Below are positions 47,779-57,684 of a DNA stretch of 64,000 nt, one piece after another. A model generated the notes under the pieces. It saw only the letters and a program-made list of their open reading frames with translations. It did not search any database and had not been told where the DNA came from. This DNA comes from Microbacterium sp. SL75 (GTDB taxonomy: Bacteria; Actinomycetota; Actinomycetes; Actinomycetales; Microbacteriaceae): NCBI RefSeq assembly GCF_026625865.1, contig NZ_CP113067.1, positions 2,418,001 through 2,482,000 on the forward strand, in the 5' to 3' direction. Position numbers and translations under genes: made by a program. The first letter of the stretch is position 1. Each line of letters opens with the position of its first letter.

Positions 47779-48947
47779 TGCCGATCGATGCGAGAATTCC
47801 CGGCGACCCGGCGAGTGTGCGCGCGACTGCCGACTGGCTCGATCGCGTCAAGGAGGCGTACACGGGTGCCGACCTCGAACTCACCTCCCTCTGGAGCGAC
47901 TCGAACTCTTACTGGACGGGCGAAGCGGGTCATGCGTGGAGGTCCGCGGTCGGCGACATCCGCAGTCGCGCGGACGAGGTGCTGGGTTATCTCGGGGATG
48001 CGGTAGAGGTTTTCCGCGCGTACGCCGCGCGATTGGAGCGAGCCCAGGATGATGTGGCGACGCTGCGCTCTCAAGCGGACTCCGTGGGGCTCGAGGTCAT
48101 CGGTACCAACGTTCTCCCTCCGACGACCTCGCTCTCTTACTGCCCCGGTCCCGGTGCGCCCTCCGCCGATCTCGAGGCATACGACAGATACATCTCGCTG
48201 GTTGCGAGCTACAACGACCTCGGTACTCAGATCGGCACGATGATCGGAGAACTGGACGAGTGGGTCGCTGAGCACATGGCCCCTCTTGTCGCCCGGGTGG
48301 ACACACTTCAGAAGCTCGCGGGCACGGTTTCCGCCCTTGCCGCAAAGGGGAACGAGTCGCTCGCGACGTCGGTGCTCGACGGATACGAGAGTTTTTACGA
48401 TCAGACCCTGAGCACCTGGCGTAAGGATCACGACGCTCTGCAGTCGGCGGCCGAGACGTTCCGCGATCAGCTGCGCTCCGGTAACCCTGCTCTCCGTGCG
48501 GCGGCTGAGGCAGCGGATCCGAACGGGATGCGCGCAGGGGTAGAAGAGCTGGCAGAGCAGATAGGTCGAGTTTCGCGGGTGACGCGTGTTCTCCCCGTCG
48601 CGGGTAACGTCATCGACGTCGTCTCCCTCGCCGCGGACGTCGCCGACGGTGGGTCCCTCAGCTCGGGCGTTGCAGAGATCGCCGGGGGCGTGGCCGGAGG
48701 CGCTGGAGGCGCTGCGGTCGGCGGTGCCGCGGCGGCTGCGTTGGGCAGCAACCCGGTCGGCTGGGTCATCGGCGGCACCGTGCTCGGTGGTCTGGCCGTC
48801 GGTGCCGGGGCCAGGTGGCTCTGGGAGGCCGCCGTCCCCCTCGAGTCGCGCGAGAGCATCGACGACTTCTTCACCGGTAGCCCGCCGCGGCTGGAGGGGT
48901 ACGTGCCCCCGTCTCCCCGGTCACGGCCATACGTAGGAGCGAACTGA
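47778..48947 (+). CDS. WXG-domain protein with glycine-rich hydrophobic C-terminus
   Basis: 389 residues. N-terminal WXG100-type domain with YWTGEAGHAW near residue 52, a long helical middle, then a glycine/alanine-rich hydrophobic region (SSGVAEIAGGVAGGAGG onward) ending near residue 350. No toxin domain follows; the last 35 residues are proline-rich. It may be an effector without its toxin tip, or a membrane-active T7SS substrate. Confidence 0.65.
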   Translation: MPIDARIPGDPASVRATADWLDRVKEAYTGADLELTSLWSDSNSYWTGEAGHAWRSAVGDIRSRADEVLGYLGDAVEVFRAYAARLERAQDDVATLRSQADSVGLEVIGTNVLPPTTSLSYCPGPGAPSADLEAYDRYISLVASYNDLGTQIGTMIGELDEWVAEHMAPLVARVDTLQKLAGTVSALAAKGNESLATSVLDGYESFYDQTLSTWRKDHDALQSAAETFRDQLRSGNPALRAAAEAADPNGMRAGVEELAEQIGRVSRVTRVLPVAGNVIDVVSLAADVADGGSLSSGVAEIAGGVAGGAGGAAVGGAAAAALGSNPVGWVIGGTVLGGLAVGAGARWLWEAAVPLESRESIDDFFTGSPPRLEGYVPPSPRSRPYVGAN

Positions 48948-48949
48948 CA

Positions 48950-49729
48950 GTGGCCATCAATACGTCGTCGCCGAGACTCCCGTCCACCGCGCCCCGCGTC
49001 CCCGTGTTCCCGAATGGTCGACGCCCGTCGTGGCTCGTCGTCGTCATCGCCCTGTTCGCCGTCCTCCCCGTTCTGATGGTCGCCGCCGACGACCGACTCG
49101 GGCTCCGCCTCGTCATGGGCGCTCTCACCGTGACCATCCTCGGGGCCGCGATATGTCTGAACGTGCTCTTCGGAACGATTCAGGAACGTCTGCTGCGCGT
49201 CGACGCCTCAGCATCCGGGATCTGGTTCCGTCCGGCTCCGGCGGCGACCGCGGTGCCCTTCGTGCTGGGAGCCCTGCTCCTTCTTCCCGCGATCGCCCAG
49301 ATCGTGGTGGATGCCGGGAACCTGGCCACCATGCCGTCGTTCCTCCTGACTCGCGCGCCCTATGCCCTGGGCCTCTTCGGCGTCGGCGTAATCGTCGTGA
49401 GTGCTCTGCGTCTGCGCGAGCCCGCCGGTCTGCGTCTGGCGCAGGAAGGTCTCACAGGCATCCGGGGCCGCGGTCGAGTGAACTGGTCGTGGGATGAGCT
49501 CGCTGAGGTCGGGGTCGGTTCGGGGCCGGTCGCCAAGCTTCACCTCATCGCGACGGGCGCGGGCCCGCGCGTCGAGGCGCCGATGCTCGCGCTCGGCTCA
49601 GACCCCAATCAGGTCGCCACTGTGGTCCGGTACTTCCGCGACGACCCTGCGGCTCGTTCGCAGTTGAGCGAGAAGGGTCCCATGATCCTTCGCCGAGTGG
49701 ACGACTCTCTTCGCGCTCTCGAGCGCTGA
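48950..49729 (+). CDS. Membrane protein of the WXG locus
   Basis: 259 residues: four hydrophobic segments in the first about 150, then a cytoplasmic domain with GRGRVNWSWDELAEVGVG and LGSDPNQVATVVRYFRDD. The latter domain is repeated in the truncated gene at 42884-43186. GTG start with AGGAG 13-17 nt upstream. Probably an accessory membrane component of the secretion locus or immunity to it. Confidence 0.6.
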   Translation: MAINTSSPRLPSTAPRVPVFPNGRRPSWLVVVIALFAVLPVLMVAADDRLGLRLVMGALTVTILGAAICLNVLFGTIQERLLRVDASASGIWFRPAPAATAVPFVLGALLLLPAIAQIVVDAGNLATMPSFLLTRAPYALGLFGVGVIVVSALRLREPAGLRLAQEGLTGIRGRGRVNWSWDELAEVGVGSGPVAKLHLIATGAGPRVEAPMLALGSDPNQVATVVRYFRDDPAARSQLSEKGPMILRRVDDSLRALER

Positions 49730-49811
49730 CCGACGGCGCGCAGGAATCCCGCGATGCCGCGAGTGCGGACCTCGCAAGCCCCCGCACCGCCACCAGCGCG
49801 AGGCGCGGCGC

Positions 49812-52800
49812 TCACTCCGCCGCCAGCCCCACCTTCGCCTTCGCCCACGAGCGCCCGCGCGTGTCCTTGAGGATGTCGTACTCGACGTCGACGTGCGGTT
49901 CGATCGCGCTGTACTTGTCGTTCGGGGCCCCGATGACGAGCTGGAAGCCGAGGCCGCGCCACGCGCCGATCGCGCGCTTGGTGAAGTGGGCGTCGGCCTT
50001 GATGAGCGCCTCGTCGAGGAACACCGGGGCATACCGCGGCCGTTCGGCACCGGCATCCCCGAGCTGATACCGCAGAGCGGCGCCGACGATGAAGGCGATG
50101 AGCTCCTGCGACTCGCCTCCCGACTTCTCGCCGATGTGGTCGTAGAGGGCGACGTGCTCGCCGGTGTCGGCGCGGAAGCGCTCGGCGCTGACCCGCACGT
50201 GGTTACGCACGTCGACGAGGTCGGCGAAGTCGGGTGCGGTCGGCCGGATGCGGCCGATGAGCCGCGCCATCCGCCCGTACACGGCTTCGCGCTCCTCATC
50301 GGATGAGGCGGCGTCGATCGCGGCCCGCACGTCGCGGAGCTCCCGGCGGAAGCGCTTGCGCACCTCGGACTGGCTCTCGCGCGGCACGATCTGCAGCCGG
50401 TGCTCGTCGTCATAGAACGGCAGATCCTGCATGATGTCGTTGATCGGCGCGATGCGTTCGCGGATCTCGCGCAGGGCCCGGGTGAGAGCGGAGTCGAGGC
50501 TGGTGAGGTCGTTGCCCGACAGGCGTAGCAGCGAGTCGCGCCACTCCGCTTCGAGCTCGTGCAGGCCGCTGGCCTCGAGGTCGGCGAGGATCCGCTCGAA
50601 GTCGCCGAGCGAGTCGTCGGGGTCGGCGAGCAGGTTGGGGCTCGGCCACCGGTCGGTGAACGCGGTCATCGTGCGGCGGAGGCTCTCGCGTTGGTCGCTC
50701 CACGTCTCTTGCGCGCTCCGCTGTTCCTCGAGCAGGCGCTTCGACGCGGACTCGAGGGCCGCGTCGAAGCGTGCGAGTCGCTGCGACGGCGAGAGGTCGT
50801 CGCCGGAGGGCGCCACGAACAGCCCGTCCAGGTAGGCGACCTCATCGGGGGTGAGCGTCATCTCGAGGTCTTCGGCCCGTTCGAGCAGGATCTGCGCGGC
50901 ATCCACGTCGTCGGTGATCTCGGCCCAGCGCGCGGCCAGCGCCTGCTGCTCGGTCTTGGCTCCGCCGATCTCCTCGCGCAGGCGCGCCACGCGGGCCTTC
51001 GCGCCCGAGATCTGCTCCTGCAGCTCGGCGATGCGGGGGTTGCCCGCGGTGATGTCGACCACGGTCTCGTTCCAGCGGTCGAGTTCGCGTTGAACGGATG
51101 CCACGTCCACCTGGTCCCACGACAGATCGGCGATCTTCTCGAGGGCACCGCGCCGGTTGTCGAAGGCGTCGAGGGCGGCGGCGGCCTCATCGACCGCGGT
51201 CTTGGCGGTGGCGAGGTCGCGGCGCACGGTGACGATCTGTTCGCCGAGCTCGGTGAGGCGCACGCGCGACGAGAATCCCAGGATGCTCTGACGCGCCGAC
51301 CCGCCGTGAGCGCCGCGTGCGCCCTGGCTCGTCTGTCCCGAGATGGTCAGGGCCATGCGGTGCTGCGACAGCTCCGATACGGAATCGACGCACACGAAGG
51401 CGAACTGCTGCTCGAGTCGGTCCTGCAGCCACCCGGTGAAGGGGGAGCGGCGGAACTCGAGGCGCCCGGGAAGGGTCGCGGGGTCGAGCCCGCCGCGCTC
51501 GGGCAGGTCGGTGGGAACGCCCTCGAAGCGCAGTCGCTCGGCGAGGCGCACGCCGTCGATCGCGGAGCGGAAGGATGCCAGATGCGCGGCGTCGACGAGC
51601 AGTGTCGTCGCGAATCCGCCCAGGGCGAGGGTGAACGCCCCGCGCCACGGCTCGAACTCGGTGCGCACGTCGACGAGCTCGGCGACGAAGGGCAGCTCGG
51701 CGGCGGTGAGTCCCGCGGCCTCGGCGAGAGCTTCGCGGGCTTCGTGGAGACGCTGTGGGATGTTGTCGTCGCGGGTCTGCGTGCGCCGGTGCTCGGTCTC
51801 GAGGGCGGCGAGCTGCTGGCGCAGATCGGTGTGCCGGCTGCTGGCGGCGACGAAGGCGTTGCGCACCGCGCTCTTGGCATCCGCGTCGGCGAGGGTGCGA
51901 CGCGCCTCGGCGACGAGGGCGGCGAACTGCTTCTCGGTGGCGACCTCGACCGACAGCACCGCCAGCGCCGCCTCGAATCGCTCGCGGTCGCGCTGCATGC
52001 CGGCGAGGCGCCGCTCGAGGTTCCGGAGCTCGCGTTGGGCGGCGTCGAGCCGGTCACCGCCGGCTGCGCGCAGCACGTCGCCGAGTCCCTCGCGCTCCGC
52101 TTCGGCGGCGTCGGCGAGGGACTGGCGTTCGCGCACGAGCGCGTCGGTGGCGTGGGTGCGCTCGCGCAGCTCGGCCTCGACCGCTTCGAGCAGGTCGACC
52201 CGGCGCTGGGCGCGCCAGAGCGAGGCGCGCGAGTCGGGGTCGCCCAGACGGCCGAGCGCGTCGATCAGGCGCAAGCGCTCGGCGGCGTCGTCGATGCGCG
52301 TCTTCATCCCGCGGATGGGCTGCAGCGCACGCACCTGCTGGCGGGCTTCGAGCATGCGCGTACGCGTCGACTCGAGTCCGTCGAAGTGCGTGACGACGGC
52401 GTCGGCGACGACGAGCGTCTCGGGCTCCTCGAGCACCATGCGCTTGTACAGGTCGTCGACGGTGGTGATCTGCTGCCCGGCCTGGATGCGCGCGAGAAGG
52501 CTCATGGCTTTCGTTCCCGCGCCCGCCGCCCCGATGCCGAGCACCGCGTGCAGCCGCGCCGAGAACTCGCGGTCGGTCGCGAGGGTGTCGAGGCCCGTGG
52601 CCCGGACCGCGGAGTCGGAGAGGTGGCTCTGCGCCGCCCGGTCGAGCTGGCGCAGGTCGAACGCGCCGTGCACGGTTGCGCGCACCTTGACGGCGTCGTC
52701 GAGCGTGCGCGCTGCCGCCGGGATGTACCAGGCGCGCACCGCGGTGAACCGGGCGCCGTCGTGATCGGCCCACGTCATGGCGATCGCGGTCCACGTGTCG

Positions 52801-53162
52801 ACGCCGTCGCCGCGCAGCACCCGCACCTTGGTGCCCTCGTCGGTGCGCGACTCGTCGAGCTTGCCGCGGCCGTACGAGAGGATGTTGCGTTGCTCCTGCC
52901 CGCGCGGGCGCCCCACGACCGCGCCGTTCGACGCGCCGTTGAAGGGGGTGGTGTGCGGCATCATGAGCGCCACGTAGGCGTCCATGAGCGTCGACTTGCC
53001 CGAGCCCGACCCGCCGCACAGCAGCGTCGCGGTCGGCGCGAAGCGCACACGGTGCGTGCCGTCGTAGCCACCCCAGTTGATGAGCTGGAGGTCTTCGGCG
53101 ACCCACTGCTGCCCACGCGATGCCGCGGGGATCAGCCCGAACAGCGTCTCGAGCATCGTCAT
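49812..53162 (-). CDS. jetC: JetC/MksB SMC-like ATPase of a Wadjet/Mks operon
   Basis: 1116 residues. Walker [10 protein letters not shown] near residue 48, long coiled coils from about 270-860 with a central hinge region, and a C-terminal head with signature KSGGESQ and Walker [10 protein letters not shown]. MukB-like MksB (JetC) forms the DNA-extruding core of MksBEF condensins and of Wadjet anti-plasmid systems. ATGA overlap with jetB. No jetD (toprim nuclease) follows: only 82 bp separate it from the convergent WXG operon. Confidence 0.88.
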   Translation of the reverse strand: MTMLETLFGLIPAASRGQQWVAEDLQLINWGGYDGTHRVRFAPTATLLCGGSGSGKSTLMDAYVALMMPHTTPFNGASNGAVVGRPRGQEQRNILSYGRGKLDESRTDEGTKVRVLRGDGVDTWTAIAMTWADHDGARFTAVRAWYIPAAARTLDDAVKVRATVHGAFDLRQLDRAAQSHLSDSAVRATGLDTLATDREFSARLHAVLGIGAAGAGTKAMSLLARIQAGQQITTVDDLYKRMVLEEPETLVVADAVVTHFDGLESTRTRMLEARQQVRALQPIRGMKTRIDDAAERLRLIDALGRLGDPDSRASLWRAQRRVDLLEAVEAELRERTHATDALVRERQSLADAAEAEREGLGDVLRAAGGDRLDAAQRELRNLERRLAGMQRDRERFEAALAVLSVEVATEKQFAALVAEARRTLADADAKSAVRNAFVAASSRHTDLRQQLAALETEHRRTQTRDDNIPQRLHEAREALAEAAGLTAAELPFVAELVDVRTEFEPWRGAFTLALGGFATTLLVDAAHLASFRSAIDGVRLAERLRFEGVPTDLPERGGLDPATLPGRLEFRRSPFTGWLQDRLEQQFAFVCVDSVSELSQHRMALTISGQTSQGARGAHGGSARQSILGFSSRVRLTELGEQIVTVRRDLATAKTAVDEAAAALDAFDNRRGALEKIADLSWDQVDVASVQRELDRWNETVVDITAGNPRIAELQEQISGAKARVARLREEIGGAKTEQQALAARWAEITDDVDAAQILLERAEDLEMTLTPDEVAYLDGLFVAPSGDDLSPSQRLARFDAALESASKRLLEEQRSAQETWSDQRESLRRTMTAFTDRWPSPNLLADPDDSLGDFERILADLEASGLHELEAEWRDSLLRLSGNDLTSLDSALTRALREIRERIAPINDIMQDLPFYDDEHRLQIVPRESQSEVRKRFRRELRDVRAAIDAASSDEEREAVYGRMARLIGRIRPTAPDFADLVDVRNHVRVSAERFRADTGEHVALYDHIGEKSGGESQELIAFIVGAALRYQLGDAGAERPRYAPVFLDEALIKADAHFTKRAIGAWRGLGFQLVIGAPNDKYSAIEPHVDVEYDILKDTRGRSWAKAKVGLAAE

Positions 53163-53905
53163 GCGCTCTCCTCCTCGAATTCTCCGGATGCCACGACCTC
53201 GGTGTCGGCGTCCGCCTCGTCGAGGACCGCCGCCGGGGTGCCGGCATCCGGGATCTGCTCTTCCAGCCAGCGCTGGAGCTCGCGGAGGACCTCGGCGCTG
53301 AGCACGATCTCGATGAGCGGGCCGATGCGGTAGCGCCCCTCGGACTCCTCCTCGATGATGCCCTCGCGATCGAGACGGGCGATGGCGGTGCGGACGGCCC
53401 GCTGCTGGCTCGCGCGCGTGCCGTCCGTTTCGCTGAAGTAGGTGAGCACGGTCTGCTCGACCTCTTCGACGTCGACGCGGGCCGAGGCGGTGCCGGCGGT
53501 CGTCTCGCGCTGGAACACGGTCCGCAGATAGACGAGCACGAGCGTCTCGGCGCGAGAGTACGCCTCGTCCTTGAGCAGGATCGGCACGTCGACGTCGTCG
53601 CTGCGCACCTGTTCCTTGTAGGCGACCCCGCGCGCGTGGTCGACGACGAGCCGCACGAACAGATCGTTCAGGCGGGACTCGATCATCTGCTGGTGCTCGA
53701 GCAGCAGCTTCCACTCGGCGGGGGAGTTCTCGGCGACGAGGAAGCGCCGCTGCAGGATGCGCACCAGCACGCGCCGCACGTCGGCGTCCAGGATGCCGCG
53801 GTCCCCGGCGAACAGCGCGTCGGGATCGTTCTCCATCGCGACGGGCGAGATGAACGCGGGGGTGTCCGTGTCGGGGGCGGACGGGTCGATGTCAGTCATC
53901 GGCAT
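53159..53905 (-). CDS. jetB: JetB/MksE (DUF4194) subunit
   Basis: 248 residues. The second winged-helix kleisin-associated component (MukE-like) of the Mks/Wadjet complex, seen as [32 protein letters not shown] and [20 protein letters not shown]. Start 53905, or 53899, which overlaps the jetA stop. It bridges JetA and JetC. Confidence 0.85.
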   Translation of the reverse strand: MPMTDIDPSAPDTDTPAFISPVAMENDPDALFAGDRGILDADVRRVLVRILQRRFLVAENSPAEWKLLLEHQQMIESRLNDLFVRLVVDHARGVAYKEQVRSDDVDVPILLKDEAYSRAETLVLVYLRTVFQRETTAGTASARVDVEEVEQTVLTYFSETDGTRASQQRAVRTAIARLDREGIIEEESEGRYRIGPLIEIVLSAEVLRELQRWLEEQIPDAGTPAAVLDEADADTEVVASGEFEEESA

Positions 53906-55367
53906 CCGTTTCTGTCGTGCGGGAGGCGGTGACCGCCCCGAAGGCGAAGCGACGGGTCGTGCCGTCGGGGCGGACGGCCTCGACGATCGAGACGTCGTCG
54001 GTCTCGATCAGTCCTCCGCGGTGGACGATCTCGAGCAGGCCCACGAGGTCGACCGGGCGCCGGGTGTCGGCCCCGGCTGCGGCGAACGCGGTCGCGAGGT
54101 CGAAGCCCTCGCCGAGGGTGGCGACGTAGGCCTCGAGCTCGGGGTAGTGCGGCCCGCCCCACGCGCGCGTGTCGGCGTCGACGAATTCGACGTCCTCGTC
54201 TCCGGATGCCAGGGGCTCCGGCGCCCCGGGAGGACGCACGTCGCTGAGAGACCGGCGCAGGTGCCCGATGTCGGCGAGGGGGAGCGTCCGCACGGGCTCG
54301 ACGCGGCCGGGGGAGCGGGTCTGGCTCCAGCGGTGCAGGCCCGCCATGACCGCGCGCAGCAGATCGTCGACCTGGCGGTCGCGGATGGGGTCGTGGGTGC
54401 GCACCTGCGCGGTGATGACGTGCGAGGCCCGCCGCTGGGCGGTGAGCACCTCCTGCACGCCGGCCTCGACGCGGCGCGCGATCGCGTCGAGCTCGCCGCG
54501 CTGCTCGGGCGTCATGAGGCGCGAGAAGGGCTGGGCGAGCACCGCGTGCAGCTGGTCGGTGAGGTCGTCGATGTTCTCGGGGTCGCCGATCAGACGCAGC
54601 GCGCCCTGGAACGCGCGGCCCTCGGGGGTGGCCTGCATCACCTGGCGCCCGCGCTCGAGGTATTCGCGCAGCACCTCGCCGGTGGGGCGCACGTCGCGAC
54701 GCAGCTCGGCGACCACGTCGCGCTGCATCGCGGCGATCGACTCGGCCACGCGCGAGAAGTCGGCGGGGAGTTCTCGCGCGAGGTGGATGACGTTCTCGGC
54801 CTCTTCGAGCAGGTGATCGTCGTCGAGAGGTTCGACGATCCCCTCGTCGAGGGCGGCGATCTCGGCGTCCAGGGCCGCTCTCTCTTCGAGCAGCGCCTCG
54901 CGGCGACGGGCGGGGTCGCTCTCGGCGTCGCGCGCGAGCCGGTCGACGGCATCGAGCAGGGTCCGCACGCGAGAGCGCGAGACGCGCGCGCGCCCGCCGC
55001 CGGCGCGACCGGCGATCTCGAGGGCGCCGACCGCGTGCGCCGAGAGCCGGTACACCTCGACGTCGTCTTCAATCTGCAGACCGAGCCACCCCACGCGCAC
55101 CCATCCGCGGCAGATCTCTCGAGCGGAACCCGCGGGGATCCGCCGGTCGTCGTCGGTGTCGATGCCCGCGGCCCGCAGCTCCTCGATCGCCTCCGCGACC
55201 TCGACGTGGGCGTCGGCGACCGCGACGGCGGGGCGGTCGGGGGTGAAGACGATCGACAGCACCGCGACGACGAACGGCGCGAAGCGTCCGTGCAGCAGGT
55301 CGAGGGTCGGGTTCTTGAACGCCGTCACCGAGCGCAGGTACGCGGCTTCGGTTCGGGTGCTGCTCAC
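53892..55367 (-). CDS. jetA: JetA/MksF (DUF3375) kleisin subunit
   Basis: 491 residues. DUF3375 family: helical with [18 protein letters not shown] near the N-terminus and [14 protein letters not shown] in the middle. It closes the SMC ring as kleisin. The GTG at 55367 is preferred over the Met at 55460, because TAGACT lies 7 nt before it and the extra residues lie within the promoter. First gene of the jetABC operon. Confidence 0.87.
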   Translation of the reverse strand: MSSTRTEAAYLRSVTAFKNPTLDLLHGRFAPFVVAVLSIVFTPDRPAVAVADAHVEVAEAIEELRAAGIDTDDDRRIPAGSAREICRGWVRVGWLGLQIEDDVEVYRLSAHAVGALEIAGRAGGGRARVSRSRVRTLLDAVDRLARDAESDPARRREALLEERAALDAEIAALDEGIVEPLDDDHLLEEAENVIHLARELPADFSRVAESIAAMQRDVVAELRRDVRPTGEVLREYLERGRQVMQATPEGRAFQGALRLIGDPENIDDLTDQLHAVLAQPFSRLMTPEQRGELDAIARRVEAGVQEVLTAQRRASHVITAQVRTHDPIRDRQVDDLLRAVMAGLHRWSQTRSPGRVEPVRTLPLADIGHLRRSLSDVRPPGAPEPLASGDEDVEFVDADTRAWGGPHYPELEAYVATLGEGFDLATAFAAAGADTRRPVDLVGLLEIVHRGGLIETDDVSIVEAVRPDGTTRRFAFGAVTASRTTETDADD

Positions 55368-55374
55368 TGGCTGA

Positions 55375-55380
55375 AGTCTA
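55375..55380 (-). promoter_or_regulatory. -10 box of the jetABC operon
   Basis: TAGACT on the minus strand, 7 nt before the GTG at 55367; predicts a leaderless transcript and sets the jetA start. Confidence 0.55.
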
Positions 55381-55484
55381 CCGGCGGCGCAGTGAGCGCC
55401 GTGGCGCGACCTGTCGGGGCGAGACCGCGCCGTTCGTCCGCCTGTTCCGGCGACGTGCACGCGAGGCGGCAGGGCCGCAGCCGG

Positions 55485-57461
55485 TCACCCACCCGTGCAC
55501 TGATAGAGAGTGGCGCCGGTGACCTTGTTGATCTCGCCGCCCTCCTTCGATTGGCTGAAGTCCCATTCCTTCACCTCGTGGCAGCCGGGGCCGGTCGCCA
55601 CGCGTCTCACCGGGTCGCCCTCGGGAGCACCGGATGCCACGACGAACACCCGCGCGTGACCCGTCTGGACCATCTGCTCGAGGTCGTCCGTCGTGAACAC
55701 GGGCACGTGTCCGCTGTAGCCGCCGTCGGTGAGCACGCTCGAGCCGGTGGCGTCGATCACCTGCGACGACAGGGCCCACGAGTCGGTCACGAAGAGCGGG
55801 GTGCCGTTCTCGCCGCCGCCGTGTTGACGGGCAGCCTCGGCGATCTGCGCGACCGCGGGGCTCATCTGCGGGGTTCCGCCCCAGATCGAAGGGGACGAGA
55901 CCGTGAACGTCTCGTCGGGGTGGCCGCCGCGCGCGGTGACGCCGACGTAGGCGTCGCCTCCGCTGCCGTCGCGCGCGTCGTCGAGCACTTGGAGGCTGGT
56001 CGCCACGGGCAGGCAGATCAGGGCGACGGCCAAAGCGGCCGGGGCGGCACGGCCGAGACGGGGGAGCGAACCGGGTGATGCCAGGGCGGCGGTCACGCCC
56101 ACCGCGAGCCCGAGCGCTCCGATCGCGATCGCGGGGACCAGCAGCACCGCGGGCAGACGCGCCTGGCCGATGAGCGCGACCCACCAGGCGGCCTGCACCA
56201 CGACGACGGCCGGCAGCGCGAGCCGCCACCGTCTGAGGGGCGCACGAAGCAGCCGTACCCCCTCGACCCAGGCGACGGCGACGAGCAGAACCATCGGGAC
56301 GCCGAGGGCAGCGACGTACGCCGTGTGCGGCACGTGGGTGAAGGAGAGGACGGCCGCGGCAGTCGCGAACCACACCGCGGCGACGACGACGAGCGGCAGG
56401 CGGGCCGTGCTCAGCGGCGTGCGTGGGCGGCCGCGTCGGGGCAGATACCGCCAGAGGCCCAGGGCGATACCGGCGAGCGCCGCCGGGTACAGCCAGCCGA
56501 TCTGGCTCACGAGCGGCAGCTCCAGCAGTTTCGTGAGGGTCGGGGAGCCTCCCGAGCCGGAGGGGGCGGGCGTCGTGAGCGCATGGCCGAGGGCGGCGAG
56601 GGTCGCGCCGAGCCCGCCCGTGGAGCTCGAGGCGCCCACCGAGCCCGGGACCGCTCCGGGCACGAAGCGGTCGAGGCCGTTGTATCCGAAGACCATCGCG
56701 AAGACGTCGTTCGTCGTCGACCCGTCGATATAGGGGCGCGCGTCGGCGGGAACGAGGGCGACCACGGTGATCCAGGCGACGGATGCCGCGAGCGCGGCGC
56801 CCGTGACGGCTCCGGCGCGAACGAGGCCACGACGCCATCCCGGGGTCGCGATGTGGGTGCCCGCGACGAGGGCGGGAAGGACGAACCACGCGGCCATCAT
56901 CTTCGCCTGGAAGCCCACGCCGATGAACACCGCACAGAGCACCAGCGGCCACCATCTCGCGGTGAGCACCGCGCGCTGCCACCACACCAGGGCCACGGCG
57001 AGGGCCATGGTGAGCAGCCCGTCCTCCATCGGGTGGGCGAACATCGACACGAAGATCGGGGTCGAGGCCGCCGCGGCGGCGACGAGCAGCCCGGCGCCGC
57101 GTCCTCCCCAGCGGAGGGCCAGCACCGCGCACGCGACGACGGTGACGACACCCTCGATCACCTGGGGGAGGGCGATGGCCGAGATCGACATCCCGAAGAG
57201 ACGGATGCTGAGCGCCTGGGGCACGGCGAAGCCGCTGAGCTTGTCGAGGGTGACCGTGGCATCCGGATCGAAGGCCCCGAAGAAGAGCGCGTGCCACGAC
57301 TGCGACATCGACCGGGCCGAAGCCTCGTAGAAGGAGAAGTCACCGCCGCGCGAGAGGTTCCAGCAGGTCAGCACGACGAAACCCGCGACGATCAGCGTCA
57401 GCGCGATCCGTGCCCACCGGGGTTCGCGCCACCAGCGCGCGAGAGGGACGGGAGAGGTCAC
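55485..57461 (-). CDS. GT39-family (ArnT-like) membrane glycosyltransferase
   Basis: 658 residues, about 11 membrane spans. The first extracellular loop carries FYEASARSMSQSWHALFFGA and TVTLDKLSGFAVPQAL, the acidic loop of GT39/ArnT enzymes using polyprenyl-phosphate sugars. The C-terminal extracellular domain ends GPGCHEVKEWDFSQSK. It probably adds a sugar to a cell-wall polymer or protein. It is divergent from the GH5 gene and a paralogue lies at 59409. Confidence 0.82.
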   Translation of the reverse strand: MTSPVPLARWWREPRWARIALTLIVAGFVVLTCWNLSRGGDFSFYEASARSMSQSWHALFFGAFDPDATVTLDKLSGFAVPQALSIRLFGMSISAIALPQVIEGVVTVVACAVLALRWGGRGAGLLVAAAAASTPIFVSMFAHPMEDGLLTMALAVALVWWQRAVLTARWWPLVLCAVFIGVGFQAKMMAAWFVLPALVAGTHIATPGWRRGLVRAGAVTGAALAASVAWITVVALVPADARPYIDGSTTNDVFAMVFGYNGLDRFVPGAVPGSVGASSSTGGLGATLAALGHALTTPAPSGSGGSPTLTKLLELPLVSQIGWLYPAALAGIALGLWRYLPRRGRPRTPLSTARLPLVVVAAVWFATAAAVLSFTHVPHTAYVAALGVPMVLLVAVAWVEGVRLLRAPLRRWRLALPAVVVVQAAWWVALIGQARLPAVLLVPAIAIGALGLAVGVTAALASPGSLPRLGRAAPAALAVALICLPVATSLQVLDDARDGSGGDAYVGVTARGGHPDETFTVSSPSIWGGTPQMSPAVAQIAEAARQHGGGENGTPLFVTDSWALSSQVIDATGSSVLTDGGYSGHVPVFTTDDLEQMVQTGHARVFVVASGAPEGDPVRRVATGPGCHEVKEWDFSQSKEGGEINKVTGATLYQCTGG

Positions 57462-57684
57462 GACGCACAGATTCCCTCGGTGAGAACGGGAGCGGGTATC
57501 AATCGGCTATGCCGCCGCTGTGGGTGACACGACCGGCGAGAACCGCGCTTGCGATCGTCTTGGGGCACGCACCGAGGACCGCCTTCCGAGACGACCGCGG
57601 CGGGCGGCGTCGCCGCGCCGAGAAGATCGCCGAATCCGCTCCGCCGCAGCGCTCGCGCCCCCTACGATGATCGCGGAGGTGCCC

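Noticed and set aside
47496..48431. 311-codon minus-strand frame opposite the WXG operon
   Set aside because: Shadow of the plus-strand WXG genes, which have start/stop overlaps and family motifs.
49730..49811. Remnant of jetD
   Set aside because: The 82 bp are too short and show no toprim or DUF2220 motif in any frame.
50559..53333. 924-codon plus-strand frame opposite jetC
   Set aside because: Antisense shadow of jetC; arginine- and glycine-heavy, no family character. High-GC coding DNA often leaves such open antisense frames.
53757..56078. 773-codon plus-strand frame opposite jetA/jetB
   Set aside because: Shadow of the minus-strand genes, with low-complexity composition and no recognisable domains.
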